Shown: positions 25,526-34,110, numbered from the stretch's first letter. The stretch: DNA of 64,000 nucleotides from Nocardioides jiangsuensis (GCF_019679455.1 NZ_JAIEZQ010000002.1:744001-808000); one strand, 5' to 3'. Notes: generated by a model from the sequence alone, not told the origin. Made by a program: numbers and translations.

Positions 25526-25579
25526 CCGTCCCGCCGGCCGCGACGGCGCGAGACCCGGGCCGTGGCGCCGGGACCGGGC

Positions 25580-25585
25580 TAACCT
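25580..25585 (+). promoter_or_regulatory. -10 hexamer TAACCT, leaderless start
   Basis: TAACCT ends 7 nt before the SRAP ATG with no ribosome site between them. Confidence 0.55.
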
Positions 25586-25592
25586 GAGCGGC

Positions 25593-26351
25593 ATGTGTGG
25601 CCGTTACGCGTCGAGCCGTCGTCCCGAGGACCTCGTCGAGGAGTTCGAGATCGACCGGTCCGAGGTGAAGGAGGGCCTCGCGCCCGACTACAACGTCGCC
25701 CCCACCAAGGAGGTGTACGCCGTGGTCGAGCGGCCGCCCTCCTCGGACAAGGATCGCCCTCCGCAGCGTCAGCTCCGGGTGCTCACCTGGGGGCTGGTGC
25801 CGTCCTGGGCGAAGGACCCGTCGATCGGCAACAAGATGATCAACGCCCGGATGGAGACCGTCACCGAGAAGCCGGCCTTCCGCAAGCCGTTCGCGTCCCG
25901 GCGCTGCCTGCTCCCCGCCGACGGCTACTACGAGTGGTACGCCACCGAGCAGAGGACGAAGGCCGGCAAGCCGCTCAAGCAGCCGTTCTTCATCCACCCC
26001 CGGGACGGGTCGGTGATGGCGATGGCCGGGCTGTACGAGATCTGGCGCGACCCCACCCGCGACGACGACGACCCGCAGCGCTTCCGATGGACCTGCACGG
26101 TGCTCACCACCAGCGCCGAGGACGACCTCGGGCACATCCACGACCGGATGCCGCTGCTGGTCGAGCGCGAGCGGTACGGCGCCTGGCTGGACCCGACCCG
26201 GTCGGACCCCGAGGTGCTCACGGAGCTCCTGGTCCCGGCGGCCCCGGGTCGGCTCGAGGCCTACCCGGTCTCCACGATGGTGAACAGCGTGAAGAACAAC
26301 GGGCCCGACCTGCTCGAGCCGCTCGCCACCGAACCGCCGCACCCGGCATGA
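25593..26351 (+). CDS. SOS response-associated peptidase (SRAP/YedK, HMCES-like)
   Basis: A 252-aa SRAP protein that crosslinks to abasic sites in single-stranded DNA and so shields them. Cys2, exposed after removal of Met1, is the crosslinking residue (MCGRYASS). Other family marks are YNVAPTKEV, LTWGLVPSWAKDPSIG, NARMETVTEKPAFR, RRCLLPADGYYEWY and the late HDRMPLLV. A leaderless-type TAACCT lies 7 nt upstream. Not part of an obvious SOS cassette here. Confidence 0.95.
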   Translation: MCGRYASSRRPEDLVEEFEIDRSEVKEGLAPDYNVAPTKEVYAVVERPPSSDKDRPPQRQLRVLTWGLVPSWAKDPSIGNKMINARMETVTEKPAFRKPFASRRCLLPADGYYEWYATEQRTKAGKPLKQPFFIHPRDGSVMAMAGLYEIWRDPTRDDDDPQRFRWTCTVLTTSAEDDLGHIHDRMPLLVERERYGAWLDPTRSDPEVLTELLVPAAPGRLEAYPVSTMVNSVKNNGPDLLEPLATEPPHPA

Positions 26352-26358
26352 TCGAGCG

Positions 26359-27006
26359 GTGAGCACCACACGCACCGTCCCCACGCCGCACGGAGACGCA
26401 CGCCTGGTCACCGACCGGTCGCGCAACCCGGTGGCCACCCTCCTGCTCAACCACGGTGCGGGCGGCGGCATCGAGTCGCCTGACCTCGAGACGCTGGCCC
26501 GCGAGCTGCCCCGCGACGGGATCTCGGTGGTCCGCCTGGAGATGCCGTGGAGGGTCGCCGGCAAGCGACTCGCCCCGCGGCCGGCCGTGCTCGACGAGTG
26601 CCTGGTCGCCGCCGCGGGCAGCATGCGCACCCGCACCCCGCTGGTGCTCGGCGGGCGCAGCGCCGGCGCCCGTGCGGCCGCCCGGTGCGCCCGCACCCTC
26701 GGCGCCAGCGGCTTCCTGGCGCTCGCGTTCCCGCTGCACCCGCCCGGCCGGCCGGAGCGCTCGCGGCTCGAGGAGCTCAAGTCCGCCGGGCTGCCGACGC
26801 TGGTCGTCCAGGGCGAGCGCGACACGTTCGGGGCGCCGGAGGAGTTCCCCGCCGACGTCGACCTCACCGTCGTACCCGGGGCCGACCACGGGTTCCGCGT
26901 GCCCAAGCGAGGCGACGTCTCCCAGGAGGACGCGCTGGGGATCATCGTCGAGGCCACGTTGGAGTGGGTGGTGCGCGAGGTGGTCGGGAATCGAAACGGG
27001 GAGTGA
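26359..27006 (+). CDS. Alpha/beta hydrolase (KANL3/Tex30-like)
   Basis: A 215-aa small hydrolase. It has an oxyanion-region motif LLLNHGAGGGIESPD, the nucleophile elbow GGRSAGARAAA, a later acid region (QGERDTFGAPEEF) and a catalytic His in PGADHGFRVPK. The substrate is unknown. The GTG at 26359 lies 8 nt after the SRAP stop. The end of the gene carries the sigR promoter, whose -35 lies inside the last codons. Confidence 0.85.
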   Translation: MSTTRTVPTPHGDARLVTDRSRNPVATLLLNHGAGGGIESPDLETLARELPRDGISVVRLEMPWRVAGKRLAPRPAVLDECLVAAAGSMRTRTPLVLGGRSAGARAAARCARTLGASGFLALAFPLHPPGRPERSRLEELKSAGLPTLVVQGERDTFGAPEEFPADVDLTVVPGADHGFRVPKRGDVSQEDALGIIVEATLEWVVREVVGNRNGE

Positions 27007-27012
27007 CGTGTT
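26986..27012 (+). promoter_or_regulatory. SigR-type promoter of sigR (GGGAAT-N18-GTT)
   Basis: GGGAAT at 26986-26991 and GTT at 27010-27012 are separated by exactly 18 nt, the spacing of the SigR/SigH consensus GGAAT-N18-GTT. It precedes both possible sigR starts, so SigR likely drives its own synthesis, as in Streptomyces. Confidence 0.88.
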
Positions 27013-27057
27013 CACCACCCAGGACCGTTCGCGACGACGACTGAGAAGGAGGCCGAG

Positions 27058-27780
27058 GTGGTCGGAACACTGCCGTGTCGACCCGGCTACTCCGTCCGCA
27101 CCCCGGAGTCGGTGCTCCCGCTGCCGGTAGGCTGGGAGGCAATGACTGAGAAAACCCCCACGGACCCGGAGAGCCTCGAGGCTCCGGAGACCGACGAGCA
27201 GCGGTCCGCGCGGTTCGAGCGCGATGCGATGCCGTACCTCGACCAGCTCTACTCGGCCGCGATGCGGATGACCCGCAACCCGCAGGACGCCGAGGACCTC
27301 GTCCAGGAGACGTTCGCCAAGGCGTTCGCCGCGTTCCACCAGTTCAAGCAGGGCACGAACCTCAAGGCCTGGCTGTACCGCATCCTCACCAACACGTTCA
27401 TCAACTCCTACCGCAAGAAGCAGCGCGAGCCGCTGCAGGCGATGACGGAGGACGTCGAGGACTGGCAGCTGCACCGGGCCGAGTCACACACCTCGTCGGG
27501 TCTGAAGTCCGCGGAGACCGAGGCGCTCGAGCGGCTCCCCGACAGCGACGTGAAGAACGCCCTGCAGCAGTTGCCGGAGGACTTCCGGCTCGCCGTGTAC
27601 CTCGCCGACGTCGAGGGATTCCCGTACAAAGAGATCGCCGAGATCATGGACACACCCATCGGGACCGTGATGTCGCGGCTGCACCGGGGACGGCGCCAGC
27701 TGCGCGACATGCTCGAGGACTACGTGCGTGACCGGGGCGTGCTCCCCATGACCGGCTCGGACCAGGGAGGCGCCCGATGA
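27058..27780 (+). CDS. sigR: Oxidative-stress sigma factor SigR/SigH
   Basis: An ECF sigma factor whose core matches SigR/SigH closely: [56 protein letters not shown] and region 4 [20 protein letters not shown]. It activates thiol-stress genes when released by RsrA. Two starts are plausible. GTG 27058 has AAGGAGG 5 nt upstream and gives 240 aa. ATG 27142 has TAGGCT 8 nt upstream, as in leaderless genes here, and gives 212 aa. Streptomyces also makes a long and a short SigR. The stop overlaps rsrA (ATGA). Confidence 0.95.
   Translation: MVGTLPCRPGYSVRTPESVLPLPVGWEAMTEKTPTDPESLEAPETDEQRSARFERDAMPYLDQLYSAAMRMTRNPQDAEDLVQETFAKAFAAFHQFKQGTNLKAWLYRILTNTFINSYRKKQREPLQAMTEDVEDWQLHRAESHTSSGLKSAETEALERLPDSDVKNALQQLPEDFRLAVYLADVEGFPYKEIAEIMDTPIGTVMSRLHRGRRQLRDMLEDYVRDRGVLPMTGSDQGGAR
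27128..27133 (+). promoter_or_regulatory. -10 hexamer TAGGCT for a short SigR isoform
   Basis: TAGGCT ends 8 nt before the ATG at 27142. A transcript starting here would encode only the 212-aa form and be nearly leaderless, separate from the SigR-driven mRNA. Confidence 0.5.
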
Positions 27781-28061
27781 GCTGCGGCAAGCCCCACGAC
27801 AAAGACTGTTCCGAGGTTCTCGAACGCGTCTTCTTCTTCATCGACAACGAGATGGCGCAGGCCGACTGCAGCGAGATCCAGCAGCACCTCGACGAGTGCG
27901 GGCCGTGCCTGGAGAAGTACGACCTCGAGCGCACCGTGAAGTCGCTGGTCGCCCGGTCGTGCTCCGAGCACGCGCCGGAGAGCCTGCGCGACAAGGTGCT
28001 CCTGCGGATCCGCCAGGTGCAGGTGGAGATCACCACCGACACCCGGGTCCAGGAGTTCTGA
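27777..28061 (+). CDS. rsrA: Zinc-binding anti-sigma factor RsrA
   Basis: A 94-aa redox-sensing anti-sigma factor. Cys11 and HLDECGPC (His37, Cys41, Cys44) reproduce the RsrA zinc ligands at their usual numbering; Cys3, Cys31 and Cys62 are further thiols. Oxidation is known to form a disulfide between Cys11 and Cys44, expel zinc and release SigR. Its ATG overlaps the sigR stop (ATGA at 27777-27780), keeping the two proteins in balance. It lies under the SigR-type promoter, so it closes a negative feedback loop. Confidence 0.95.
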   Translation: MSCGKPHDKDCSEVLERVFFFIDNEMAQADCSEIQQHLDECGPCLEKYDLERTVKSLVARSCSEHAPESLRDKVLLRIRQVQVEITTDTRVQEF

Positions 28062-28123
28062 GACCTCACCCGGGACCGTGCCTGCGCCGGACGCCGGCCC
28101 GACGTCGCGTGCCCGTGAGACGA

Positions 28124-28158
28124 GAAAGACCCCGCGCCGTGGACGGCCGGGGTCTTTC
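28124..28158. terminator. Bidirectional hairpin terminator between rsrA and bL37
   Basis: GAAAGACCCCG (28124-28134) pairs with CGGGGTCTTTC (28148-28158), an 11-bp perfect stem with T-rich or A-rich flanks on both sides. It can end the sigR-rsrA transcript and the opposite bL37 transcript. Confidence 0.85.
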
Positions 28159-28195
28159 CATGTTCAGCGCGCGGTGCGCGCAAGAAACGCCTGGG

Positions 28196-28270
28196 TCAGG
28201 CGTTGGGGCGCTTACCGTGGTTGGCGCCCTTCTTCTTGCGGGCGCGGCGCTTGCGGCCGGTCTTTCCCAT
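28196..28270 (-). CDS. Small ribosomal protein bL37
   Basis: A 24-aa, extremely basic microprotein, starting MGKTGRKRRARKKKG and ending NHGKRPNA. The C-terminus equals that of mycobacterial bL37, a 23-24 residue protein found on the 50S subunit. The ATG at 28270 has AGGAGG at 28276-28281. The gene is easily missed by gene callers because of its size. It stands alone and converges on rsrA across a shared terminator. Confidence 0.88.
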   Translation of the reverse strand: MGKTGRKRRARKKKGANHGKRPNA

Positions 28271-28403
28271 GGTGTCCTCCTCAACGCCGACAATGAACGG
28301 CCCCCACCGGGCAGGTGAGGGCAGGGTGCCAGTATCTCAAACCACCGCCCGGTTCGGCCAATCGGCCTCCGTGCGCCGACCGGCGACCTGCTTGGATGGC
28401 GGG

Positions 28404-28793
28404 ATGCAGACCGGAGACAGCGCCACCTTGAGGTTCACCGTCACCGACGCCGACACGGCCGCCGCCGTGGGCTCCGGCGACCTCGCCGTCCTCGGCACCC
28501 CGCGGCTGCTGGCCTGGTGCGAGGCGGCCACCTGCGCCGCGCTCGCGGACTCGCTGTCCGCGGAGCAGACCAGTGTCGGCACCCGGGTCTCCCTGGAGCA
28601 CCTCGCCGCGAGCCCGGTGGGGGAGACGCTCGACGTCCAGGCCACGGTGGCGTACGTCGACGGGCGGCTGGTGCGGTTCCAGGTCGCAGCGTCGCACGCC
28701 TCCGACGGGCGGGTGGTCGGCCACGGCGAGGTGACCCGGGTGGTCGTCGACCGGGAGCGGTTCCTGGCCCGGGTCAGCCAAGCCGGAGGCTGA
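28404..28793 (+). CDS. Hotdog-fold thioesterase (FlK-like)
   Basis: A 129-aa hotdog protein resembling fluoroacetyl-CoA thioesterase FlK and similar actinobacterial enzymes. It shows GTPRLLAWCEAATCAAL, SVGTRVSLEHLAASPVGETL, then VRFQVAASHASDGRVVGHGE with a His near the active site. It would cleave an acyl-CoA of unknown nature. The ATG at 28404 fits the family start. Its last 20 bp overlap the convergent acetyltransferase gene. Confidence 0.82.
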   Translation: MQTGDSATLRFTVTDADTAAAVGSGDLAVLGTPRLLAWCEAATCAALADSLSAEQTSVGTRVSLEHLAASPVGETLDVQATVAYVDGRLVRFQVAASHASDGRVVGHGEVTRVVVDRERFLARVSQAGG

Positions 28794-29265
28794 ACGCCAG
28801 CAGCGTGAGCCCTTCGTGCGGGGACCAGTCCCGCTGCGGCTCCCGGCGGAACCCGAGCCGGTCGTAGAGCCGGTGCGCGGCGGCCATCTCCGCCATGCTC
28901 GACATCACCAGGCCGTCGTACCCGAGCTCCCGGGAACGGTCCACGCACCGCCGGACCAGCGCCTCCGCCACCCCACGTCGCCGGGCCCGGGCGGTCACGC
29001 CCAGCATCCGGAACTCGCCCTCCCCGGCGCGGGCGACCTCGGCCAGCTCCGACCCCTGCGGGCAGAACGTGACCGAGCCGAGCACGCCGGTGTCGTCGAC
29101 GGCCACCCACACCTCTGCCTCGCGGTCGCGGTAGGCGGCGTCGGCGAGCTCGTGCAGGTACTCGTCGTCGGCGTCGAGGTAGCCGTCGTCCCGGTACGCC
29201 TCGACGGTGAGGCGGCCGACCTCCTCGAGCTCGTCGGTCGCGACGCGGCGGACCCGGTGCTCCAT
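28774..29265 (-). CDS. GNAT family N-acetyltransferase
   Basis: A 163-aa acetyl-CoA-dependent transferase. Motif A reads FRMLGVTARARRRGVAEALV, with the acetyl-CoA loop RRRGVAEAL, followed by CVDRSRELGYDGLVMSS and AAHRLYDRLGFRRE. The substrate is unknown. The ATG at 29265 overlaps the stop of the ThDP enzyme gene by one base (TGATG), so the pair forms an operon. Confidence 0.9.
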   Translation of the reverse strand: MEHRVRRVATDELEEVGRLTVEAYRDDGYLDADDEYLHELADAAYRDREAEVWVAVDDTGVLGSVTFCPQGSELAEVARAGEGEFRMLGVTARARRRGVAEALVRRCVDRSRELGYDGLVMSSMAEMAAAHRLYDRLGFRREPQRDWSPHEGLTLLAFSLRLG

Positions 29266-30965
29266 CAGACGCCGAAGGTGTTCCGCGGGTAGGCGGCGTC
29301 GACGTCGGTGATCACGTTCACCAGGTACGGCGCGTCCGCGGCGAACGCACGGTCGAGGGCGGCGCCGACCTGCGTCGGGTCGGTGACCGTCTCGCCACCC
29401 CCGCCGAGCGCCTTGACCACCTCGTCGTAACGGGTCTGCGGGGCGAGGTCGGCGACCACGTCGTAGCCGTAGAGCATCTGCATCGGCTGCTTCTCCAGGC
29501 CCCAGGCGGAGTTGTTGCCGACCACCATCACCACGGGCAGGTCGTGCCGCACGAGCGTGTCGACGTCCATCAGCGACATGCCCGCCGCGCCGTCGCCGAG
29601 AAGCAGCACCACCTGCGAGGAGGGGCGGGCGATCCGGGCGCCGATCGCGGCACCGACGCCGGCGCCGAGGCAGCCGTACGGGCCCGGGTCGAGCCAGCCG
29701 CCGGGGCGCTTGGGCTCGACGTACTTCCCGGCGAAGGACACGAAGTCGCCCCCGTCGCCGATCACGACCGCGTCGTCGGCGAGCCGGGGGAGCAGCTCGC
29801 CGTAGATCCGGGCCGGGTGGATCGGGTCGGCCTCGGCCCGCAGCAGGGTGTGGTCGCGCTCGACGGCCGAGGCGACCGCGGTCTGCAGCTCGCGGACCCA
29901 CGCGCTCCAGTCGGGCTTGCGCAGCTGCTGCTCGACGGCGGTCTGCATGCTCTCGAGGACCAGGGTCAGGTCGCCGTACGCCGAGCCGGCGAGGTCGGCG
30001 TGCCGCGAGACCTGGCCCTCGGAGTCCGCGACGTGCACGACCCGTGCCGCCGTGGCGCCGTCCCTGCCACCGAAGACGCCGTACCCGAGCCGGAAGTCCA
30101 GCGGGGTGCCGACCACGACCACCAGGTCGGCGGTGCCGAAGGCGGCACTGCGGGCCTTGGTCACCAGCAGCGGGTGCCCGCCGGGTACGACGCCGCGGCC
30201 CATCCCGTTGGTGACGACGGGGAGGCCGAGCGACTCCACGAGCCGCAGGGCGGCCTCCTCGGCGCCGTCGGCCCAGACGTCGGTGCCCAGCACGAGCAGC
30301 GGGCGGCGCGCCTGCGCGAGCAGGTCGCCGATCTCCGCGACCGCCTCGGCGTCCGGCTCGACCCGGCGGCGCCCACCGACGGCCGGCCGCTCCACCGAGG
30401 CCTTGTCGAAGAACTGGTCCATCGGCACGTCGAGGAAGGTGGGCCCGCGGTGGGAGGAGCCGGCGACGGTGAAGGCCTGGTCGACCGAGGAGGCGATCCC
30501 GGCGACGTCGTGCACGGTCCGGGCCAGCTTCGTCACCGGTGCCAGCACCTGCGGGTGGTCGAGCTCCTGGAGGCTGCCCATGCCCCAGCGGTTGGCGGGG
30601 GCGCGGCCGCCGACCACGACCAGGGGGGAGCCGCTGAACTGGGCCTGGGTGACGGCGCTGACCCCGTTGGTCACGCCGGGACCGGCGGTGAGCACGGCCA
30701 GGCCGGGGACCCGGGTGAGCTTGCCGAGCGCCTCGGCGGCGAACACCGCGGTCTGCTCGTGCCGCACGTCGAGCAGCCGCATCGGCGGGTCGGCCTTCAC
30801 CGCCCCGTCGTACATCGGGAACACGTGCGCGCCGGACAGGGTGAACATCGTGTCCACGCCGTGGGCGGCGGCGACGGCGACCGCGTGGTCACCCCCGTGC
30901 CCGTCGATCAGCGGTCCGTCGGCCGGCGTGCTCGCGTCGTCAGCGCGGGAGGAGTCGTCGCTCAT
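29265..30965 (-). CDS. ThDP-dependent enzyme, acetolactate synthase (IlvG)-like
   Basis: A 566-aa enzyme with the three domains of acetolactate synthase-like proteins. The catalytic Glu of the ThDP site is in DVRHEQTAVFAAEA, then LTAGPGVTNGVSA; the C-terminal ThDP/Mg motif is LLGDGAAGMSLMDVDTLVRH to NNSAWGLE. It resembles mycobacterial IlvG-type proteins (Rv1820) more than the biosynthetic IlvB. No regulatory subunit gene adjoins, so a role outside valine synthesis (oxalyl-CoA or benzoylformate type) remains possible. Start is the ATG at 30965. Confidence 0.85.
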   Translation of the reverse strand: MSDDSSRADDASTPADGPLIDGHGGDHAVAVAAAHGVDTMFTLSGAHVFPMYDGAVKADPPMRLLDVRHEQTAVFAAEALGKLTRVPGLAVLTAGPGVTNGVSAVTQAQFSGSPLVVVGGRAPANRWGMGSLQELDHPQVLAPVTKLARTVHDVAGIASSVDQAFTVAGSSHRGPTFLDVPMDQFFDKASVERPAVGGRRRVEPDAEAVAEIGDLLAQARRPLLVLGTDVWADGAEEAALRLVESLGLPVVTNGMGRGVVPGGHPLLVTKARSAAFGTADLVVVVGTPLDFRLGYGVFGGRDGATAARVVHVADSEGQVSRHADLAGSAYGDLTLVLESMQTAVEQQLRKPDWSAWVRELQTAVASAVERDHTLLRAEADPIHPARIYGELLPRLADDAVVIGDGGDFVSFAGKYVEPKRPGGWLDPGPYGCLGAGVGAAIGARIARPSSQVVLLLGDGAAGMSLMDVDTLVRHDLPVVMVVGNNSAWGLEKQPMQMLYGYDVVADLAPQTRYDEVVKALGGGGETVTDPTQVGAALDRAFAADAPYLVNVITDVDAAYPRNTFGV

Positions 30966-31060
30966 GCGCGCAGGTTACCCGCTGGTATCCCCGATGCCCA
31001 GGATCCCCGGCGTGACCCTCGGTCGGCGCCGACCGGCGCCGACGGTGAGCCAGGCGTGGG

Positions 31061-31930
31061 TCAGGCGCGCCCGGAGCCGGCCGGTACGGCGGCGGGCCCG
31101 AGCGTCTCGGGGTTGCTCTGCTTGAGCCGCTCGATCAGCACGAGCAGCAGGTCCGGCCGGTTCGCGGGCGGGTTCGGGGCCAGCGCGACCTGGAGGTAGA
31201 GCGCGCGCAGGTAGCGCTGCACGTTGCCGCTGACCAGGTAGGGGTCCTTGTCCTCGAGGCCGTGCGCGCGGGCGTGGCCGGCCAGCCGGGCGACCCACGG
31301 CTCGAGCACGTCGAGGCCGACCAGGTCGCGGCGCAGGATCCGCATCGTGGCCATCGCCAGCCGGTCGTCCTCGCCGTTGACGAGGTGGTAGTCGGTGGGG
31401 ACCAGCAGCCGGTCGGCGATCACGTCGAGCAGCACGGTCAGCTCGAGGCGGCCCATCACCCCGGCCTCGGCCAGCCGGCCCAGCGCGTCGGCGCCGTGCG
31501 CCACCGTGTGCGCCCAGCCCTTGGTCGGCACGTAGCCGCGCAGGTCGCGCTCGCGGACGAACCAGCTCGCGAGGTGGTCGCCCCAGCCGAGCAGCGTGTC
31601 CACCGGCACCAGGTGCGCGACGTTGTCCCGCTCGATGCATTCGGCGAGCACCAGCGCGGAGAAGCTGCGCCGGAAGACGGAGTCGGTGCCGTCCTCGCCC
31701 AGGCCCACGTCGAGGCCGGTGGCCATCCCGTCGCCGAGCCCCTTCAGGAGCTCGTCGTACACGCCCTGGGAGATCCAGGTGGCCAGCGTCGGGTAGGCGA
31801 TCCCGTCGCGGTTGGCGGGGTCCGGGTCGCCGAGCATCCGGGCGAGCTCGGTGGTGAGCTCGGGCAGGGTACGTCCTTCCGGGACCTTGAGGCCGTTGGC
31901 CTTCACCTGCTCCCAGAACGTCGATGCCAT
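31061..31930 (-). CDS. DUF2785 domain protein
   Basis: A 289-aa soluble protein. The pattern of ASWFVRERDLRGYVPTKGWA followed by HTVAHGADALGRLAEAG, and then DRLLVPTDYHLVNGEDDRLA, marks the DUF2785 family, whose function is unknown. It is mostly alpha-helical. The ATG at 31930 is 69 bp from the divergent pdtaS start. Confidence 0.85.
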   Translation of the reverse strand: MASTFWEQVKANGLKVPEGRTLPELTTELARMLGDPDPANRDGIAYPTLATWISQGVYDELLKGLGDGMATGLDVGLGEDGTDSVFRRSFSALVLAECIERDNVAHLVPVDTLLGWGDHLASWFVRERDLRGYVPTKGWAHTVAHGADALGRLAEAGVMGRLELTVLLDVIADRLLVPTDYHLVNGEDDRLAMATMRILRRDLVGLDVLEPWVARLAGHARAHGLEDKDPYLVSGNVQRYLRALYLQVALAPNPPANRPDLLLVLIERLKQSNPETLGPAAVPAGSGRA

Positions 31931-31985
31931 GGGTCCAATCCTGCCACCGCCCCCGGCTGCGCGGGGACCGGGGCTACGCGGTCAC

Positions 31986-31991
31986 TAGGCT
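31986..31991 (+). promoter_or_regulatory. -10 hexamer TAGGCT, leaderless pdtaS
   Basis: TAGGCT ends 7 nt before the GTG start of pdtaS, and no ribosome site intervenes. Confidence 0.6.
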
Positions 31992-31998
31992 GTCGGGC

Positions 31999-33459
31999 GT
32001 GCCCTCGCTGAACGACCTGGTCAGAGCCCACACCGACCTCGACGACGAGGACCTGGCGTGGCTGCACCTGCTCCTGGCCGACTGGCAGATCATCGCCGAC
32101 CTGTCCTTCGCGGACCTGGTGATGTGGCTCCCGGACCGGGAGGGGCGGGGGTTCTGGGCCGGGGCGCAGATGCGGCCGACCACCGGGCCCACGGCGTACG
32201 TCGACGACCTGGTCGGCGCGTTCATCCCCACCGGCCGCCGCCCCCTGCTGGACTCCGCCTACGAGCGGCAGCGGGTGGCCCGCGAGGGCGACCCGGAGTG
32301 GCTCGACGACATTCCGGTGCGCGTGGAGGCGATCCCGGTGCGCCGCGGCTCGCGGATCCTCGCGGTGATCGGCCGGAACACCAACCTGCTCGGCGTCCGC
32401 ACGCCGAGCCGCCTGGAGCTGGCCTACCTGCAGACCGCCACCGACCTGACCCAGATGATCAGCAACGGCTTCTTCCCGTTCCCGGGACAGCGCTCGGACC
32501 ACGCGGACTCACCGCGCGTGGGGGACGGGTTCGTGCGGATCGACGCCGTCGGGCGGGTCACCTACGCCAGCCCGAACGCGCTCTCGGTCTACCGCAAGCT
32601 CGGGCTCACCGGCGACCTGGCCGGCCTCAACCTGGCCGGGACCACGCGCGGCCTGGTCCCCGTGAAGCGGCGCCCGGACGAGGAGACGCTCAGCGCCGTG
32701 CTCGGCGGGAAGCTGGCCAAGGACACCGAGGTCGGCAACGACGACGCCACGCTGATCCTGCGGTCGATCCCGCTGCGGCCCACCGGGGAGCACCTCGGGG
32801 CGCTGGTGCTGCTGCGCGACGTGACGGACCTGCGCAGCCGCGACCGGGAGCTGGTCACCAAGGACGCCACGATCCGCGAGATCCACCACCGGGTGAAGAA
32901 CAACCTGCAGACCGTCGCCGCGCTGCTGCGGCTCCAGGCGCGCCGGATCGACAGCACCGAGGGACGCCTCGCGCTGGAGGAGGCGGTACGCCGCGTCGGC
33001 TCGATCGCGATCGTGCACGAGACGCTGAGCCAGGCCTTCGACGAGAACGTGGAGTTCGACGAGGTGGCCGACCGGCTGCGGCTGATGGTGGCGGAGGTCA
33101 GCTCGCGCGGGGCGCACGTCACCACCCGGCGTACGGGCTCCTTCGGGATGGTGCCCGCCGACACCGCCACCCCGCTGGCGATGGTGCTCACCGAGGTGCT
33201 GCAGAACGCCGTGGAGCACGGGTTCGGCGACGGCGCCGGGCAGATCGTGGTGTCCGCGCAGCGGGCCGGGGGCCGGCTGCACGTGACGGTCGAGGACGAC
33301 GGGGTCGGACTCCCGGAGGGGTTCGACCTGGAGGGCTCCACGAGCCTGGGGCTCTCGATCGTGCGCACCCTGGTCGAGTCCGAGCTCGAGGGAGGCTTCG
33401 AGATGGGCCGGGCCGCGGGCGGGGGCACCCGGGTGGCCCTGGACCTTCCGGTCCCGTGA
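31999..33459 (+). CDS. pdtaS: Sensor histidine kinase PdtaS
   Basis: A 486-aa cytosolic kinase like mycobacterial PdtaS. An N-terminal GAF-like domain (residues 1-150), then a PAS domain (about 180-300), are followed by the HisKA_2 motif REIHHRVKNNLQTVAALLRL holding the phosphorylated His, and by the ATP-binding domain (LTEVLQNAVEHGFG, DDGVGLPEGFD, STSLGLSIVRTL). It should phosphorylate an ANTAR regulator (PdtaR) that acts on RNA; no PdtaR gene lies in the window. The GTG at 31999 is chosen from the leaderless promoter. The kinase has no membrane segments. Confidence 0.9.
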   Translation: MPSLNDLVRAHTDLDDEDLAWLHLLLADWQIIADLSFADLVMWLPDREGRGFWAGAQMRPTTGPTAYVDDLVGAFIPTGRRPLLDSAYERQRVAREGDPEWLDDIPVRVEAIPVRRGSRILAVIGRNTNLLGVRTPSRLELAYLQTATDLTQMISNGFFPFPGQRSDHADSPRVGDGFVRIDAVGRVTYASPNALSVYRKLGLTGDLAGLNLAGTTRGLVPVKRRPDEETLSAVLGGKLAKDTEVGNDDATLILRSIPLRPTGEHLGALVLLRDVTDLRSRDRELVTKDATIREIHHRVKNNLQTVAALLRLQARRIDSTEGRLALEEAVRRVGSIAIVHETLSQAFDENVEFDEVADRLRLMVAEVSSRGAHVTTRRTGSFGMVPADTATPLAMVLTEVLQNAVEHGFGDGAGQIVVSAQRAGGRLHVTVEDDGVGLPEGFDLEGSTSLGLSIVRTLVESELEGGFEMGRAAGGGTRVALDLPVP

Positions 33460-33509
33460 CCGTCGGCGGGAGCCGCCGGCGGCCGGTCAGCCCGGCGGGC
33501 TGAACAGAG

Positions 33510-33761
33510 TCAGGCGGTGCGCACCTTCGCGCGGGCGTTGCGGCGCTTCAGAGCGCGACGCTCGTCCTCGCTCATGCCGCCCCAGACGCCGTGGTCCTGC
33601 CCCGCCTCGAGGGCCCACGCGAGACACTGCTCGCGCACCTCGCAGCGTCGGCACACCTGCTTGGCCTCCTCGATCTGAAGGATGGCCGGACCGGTGTTGC
33701 CGATCGGGAAGAACAGCTCTGGATCCTCGTCGAGGCACGCAGAGCGGTGGCGCCAATCCAT
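33510..33761 (-). CDS. whiB1: WhiB1 iron-sulfur transcription regulator
   Basis: An 83-aa WhiB protein nearly identical in layout to mycobacterial WhiB1. Four Cys ligands of the 4Fe-4S cluster are at 9, 37, 40 and 46 (CLDED, CRRCEVREQC), followed by GVWGGMSEDERR and the DNA-binding tail KRRNAR. WhiB1 binds the housekeeping sigma factor and senses nitric oxide in mycobacteria. The ATG at 33761 has AAGGAG in its leader. A 10-bp inverted repeat lies about 66 bp upstream and may be an operator. Confidence 0.95.
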   Translation of the reverse strand: MDWRHRSACLDEDPELFFPIGNTGPAILQIEEAKQVCRRCEVREQCLAWALEAGQDHGVWGGMSEDERRALKRRNARAKVRTA

Positions 33762-34110
33762 GGCGACGTACTCCTTATCTTGTGCTGTGACCGCCCGCGG
33801 GTAAGCCGGTCGGCCTTTCGTGCAAACGTGCATGTGCCTCACGGTTGGTGAACACATGCACGACGACCCGACGTCACCCACAGGATCGGGGCCGACTTCG
33901 GGATTTGGGCGCACAGGTCGGGGTCTGGTTCACCCGGTGACCGGCGACATCCACGATGGTTGCAAGAGAAACGAGCGCAGGCAACCCTTTGACCAGGTCG
34001 CTTTGGTCACAGGGGTCGACTTCCCCCGGTGGTCTAATCAGGCTACGCCACCGGTACGACGCCGCCGGCGCCGCCCTCCGCTCCCGGCGGCCTGGGTAGG
34101 CTCTGCTGCC
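33762..34110. other. whiB1 upstream region with inverted repeats
   Basis: No gene is seen in these 349 bp. The perfect inverted repeat CGTGCATGTG (33827-33836) and CACATGCACG (33853-33862) has a 16-nt spacer and sits where whiB1 control is expected. Further on, TGACC and GGTCA flank AGGTCGCTTT near 33988-34007. The last part carries the TAGGCT promoter of the next membrane gene. Composition is lower in GC than the flanks. Confidence 0.6.
34097..34102 (+). promoter_or_regulatory. -10 hexamer TAGGCT, leaderless start
   Basis: TAGGCT ends 8 nt before the GTG at 34111, and it fixes that start against a longer open frame. Confidence 0.55.

Noticed and set aside
27593-27623. GGGAAT on the minus strand inside sigR
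   Set aside because: No GTT follows at 18 nt and no minus-strand gene would use it.
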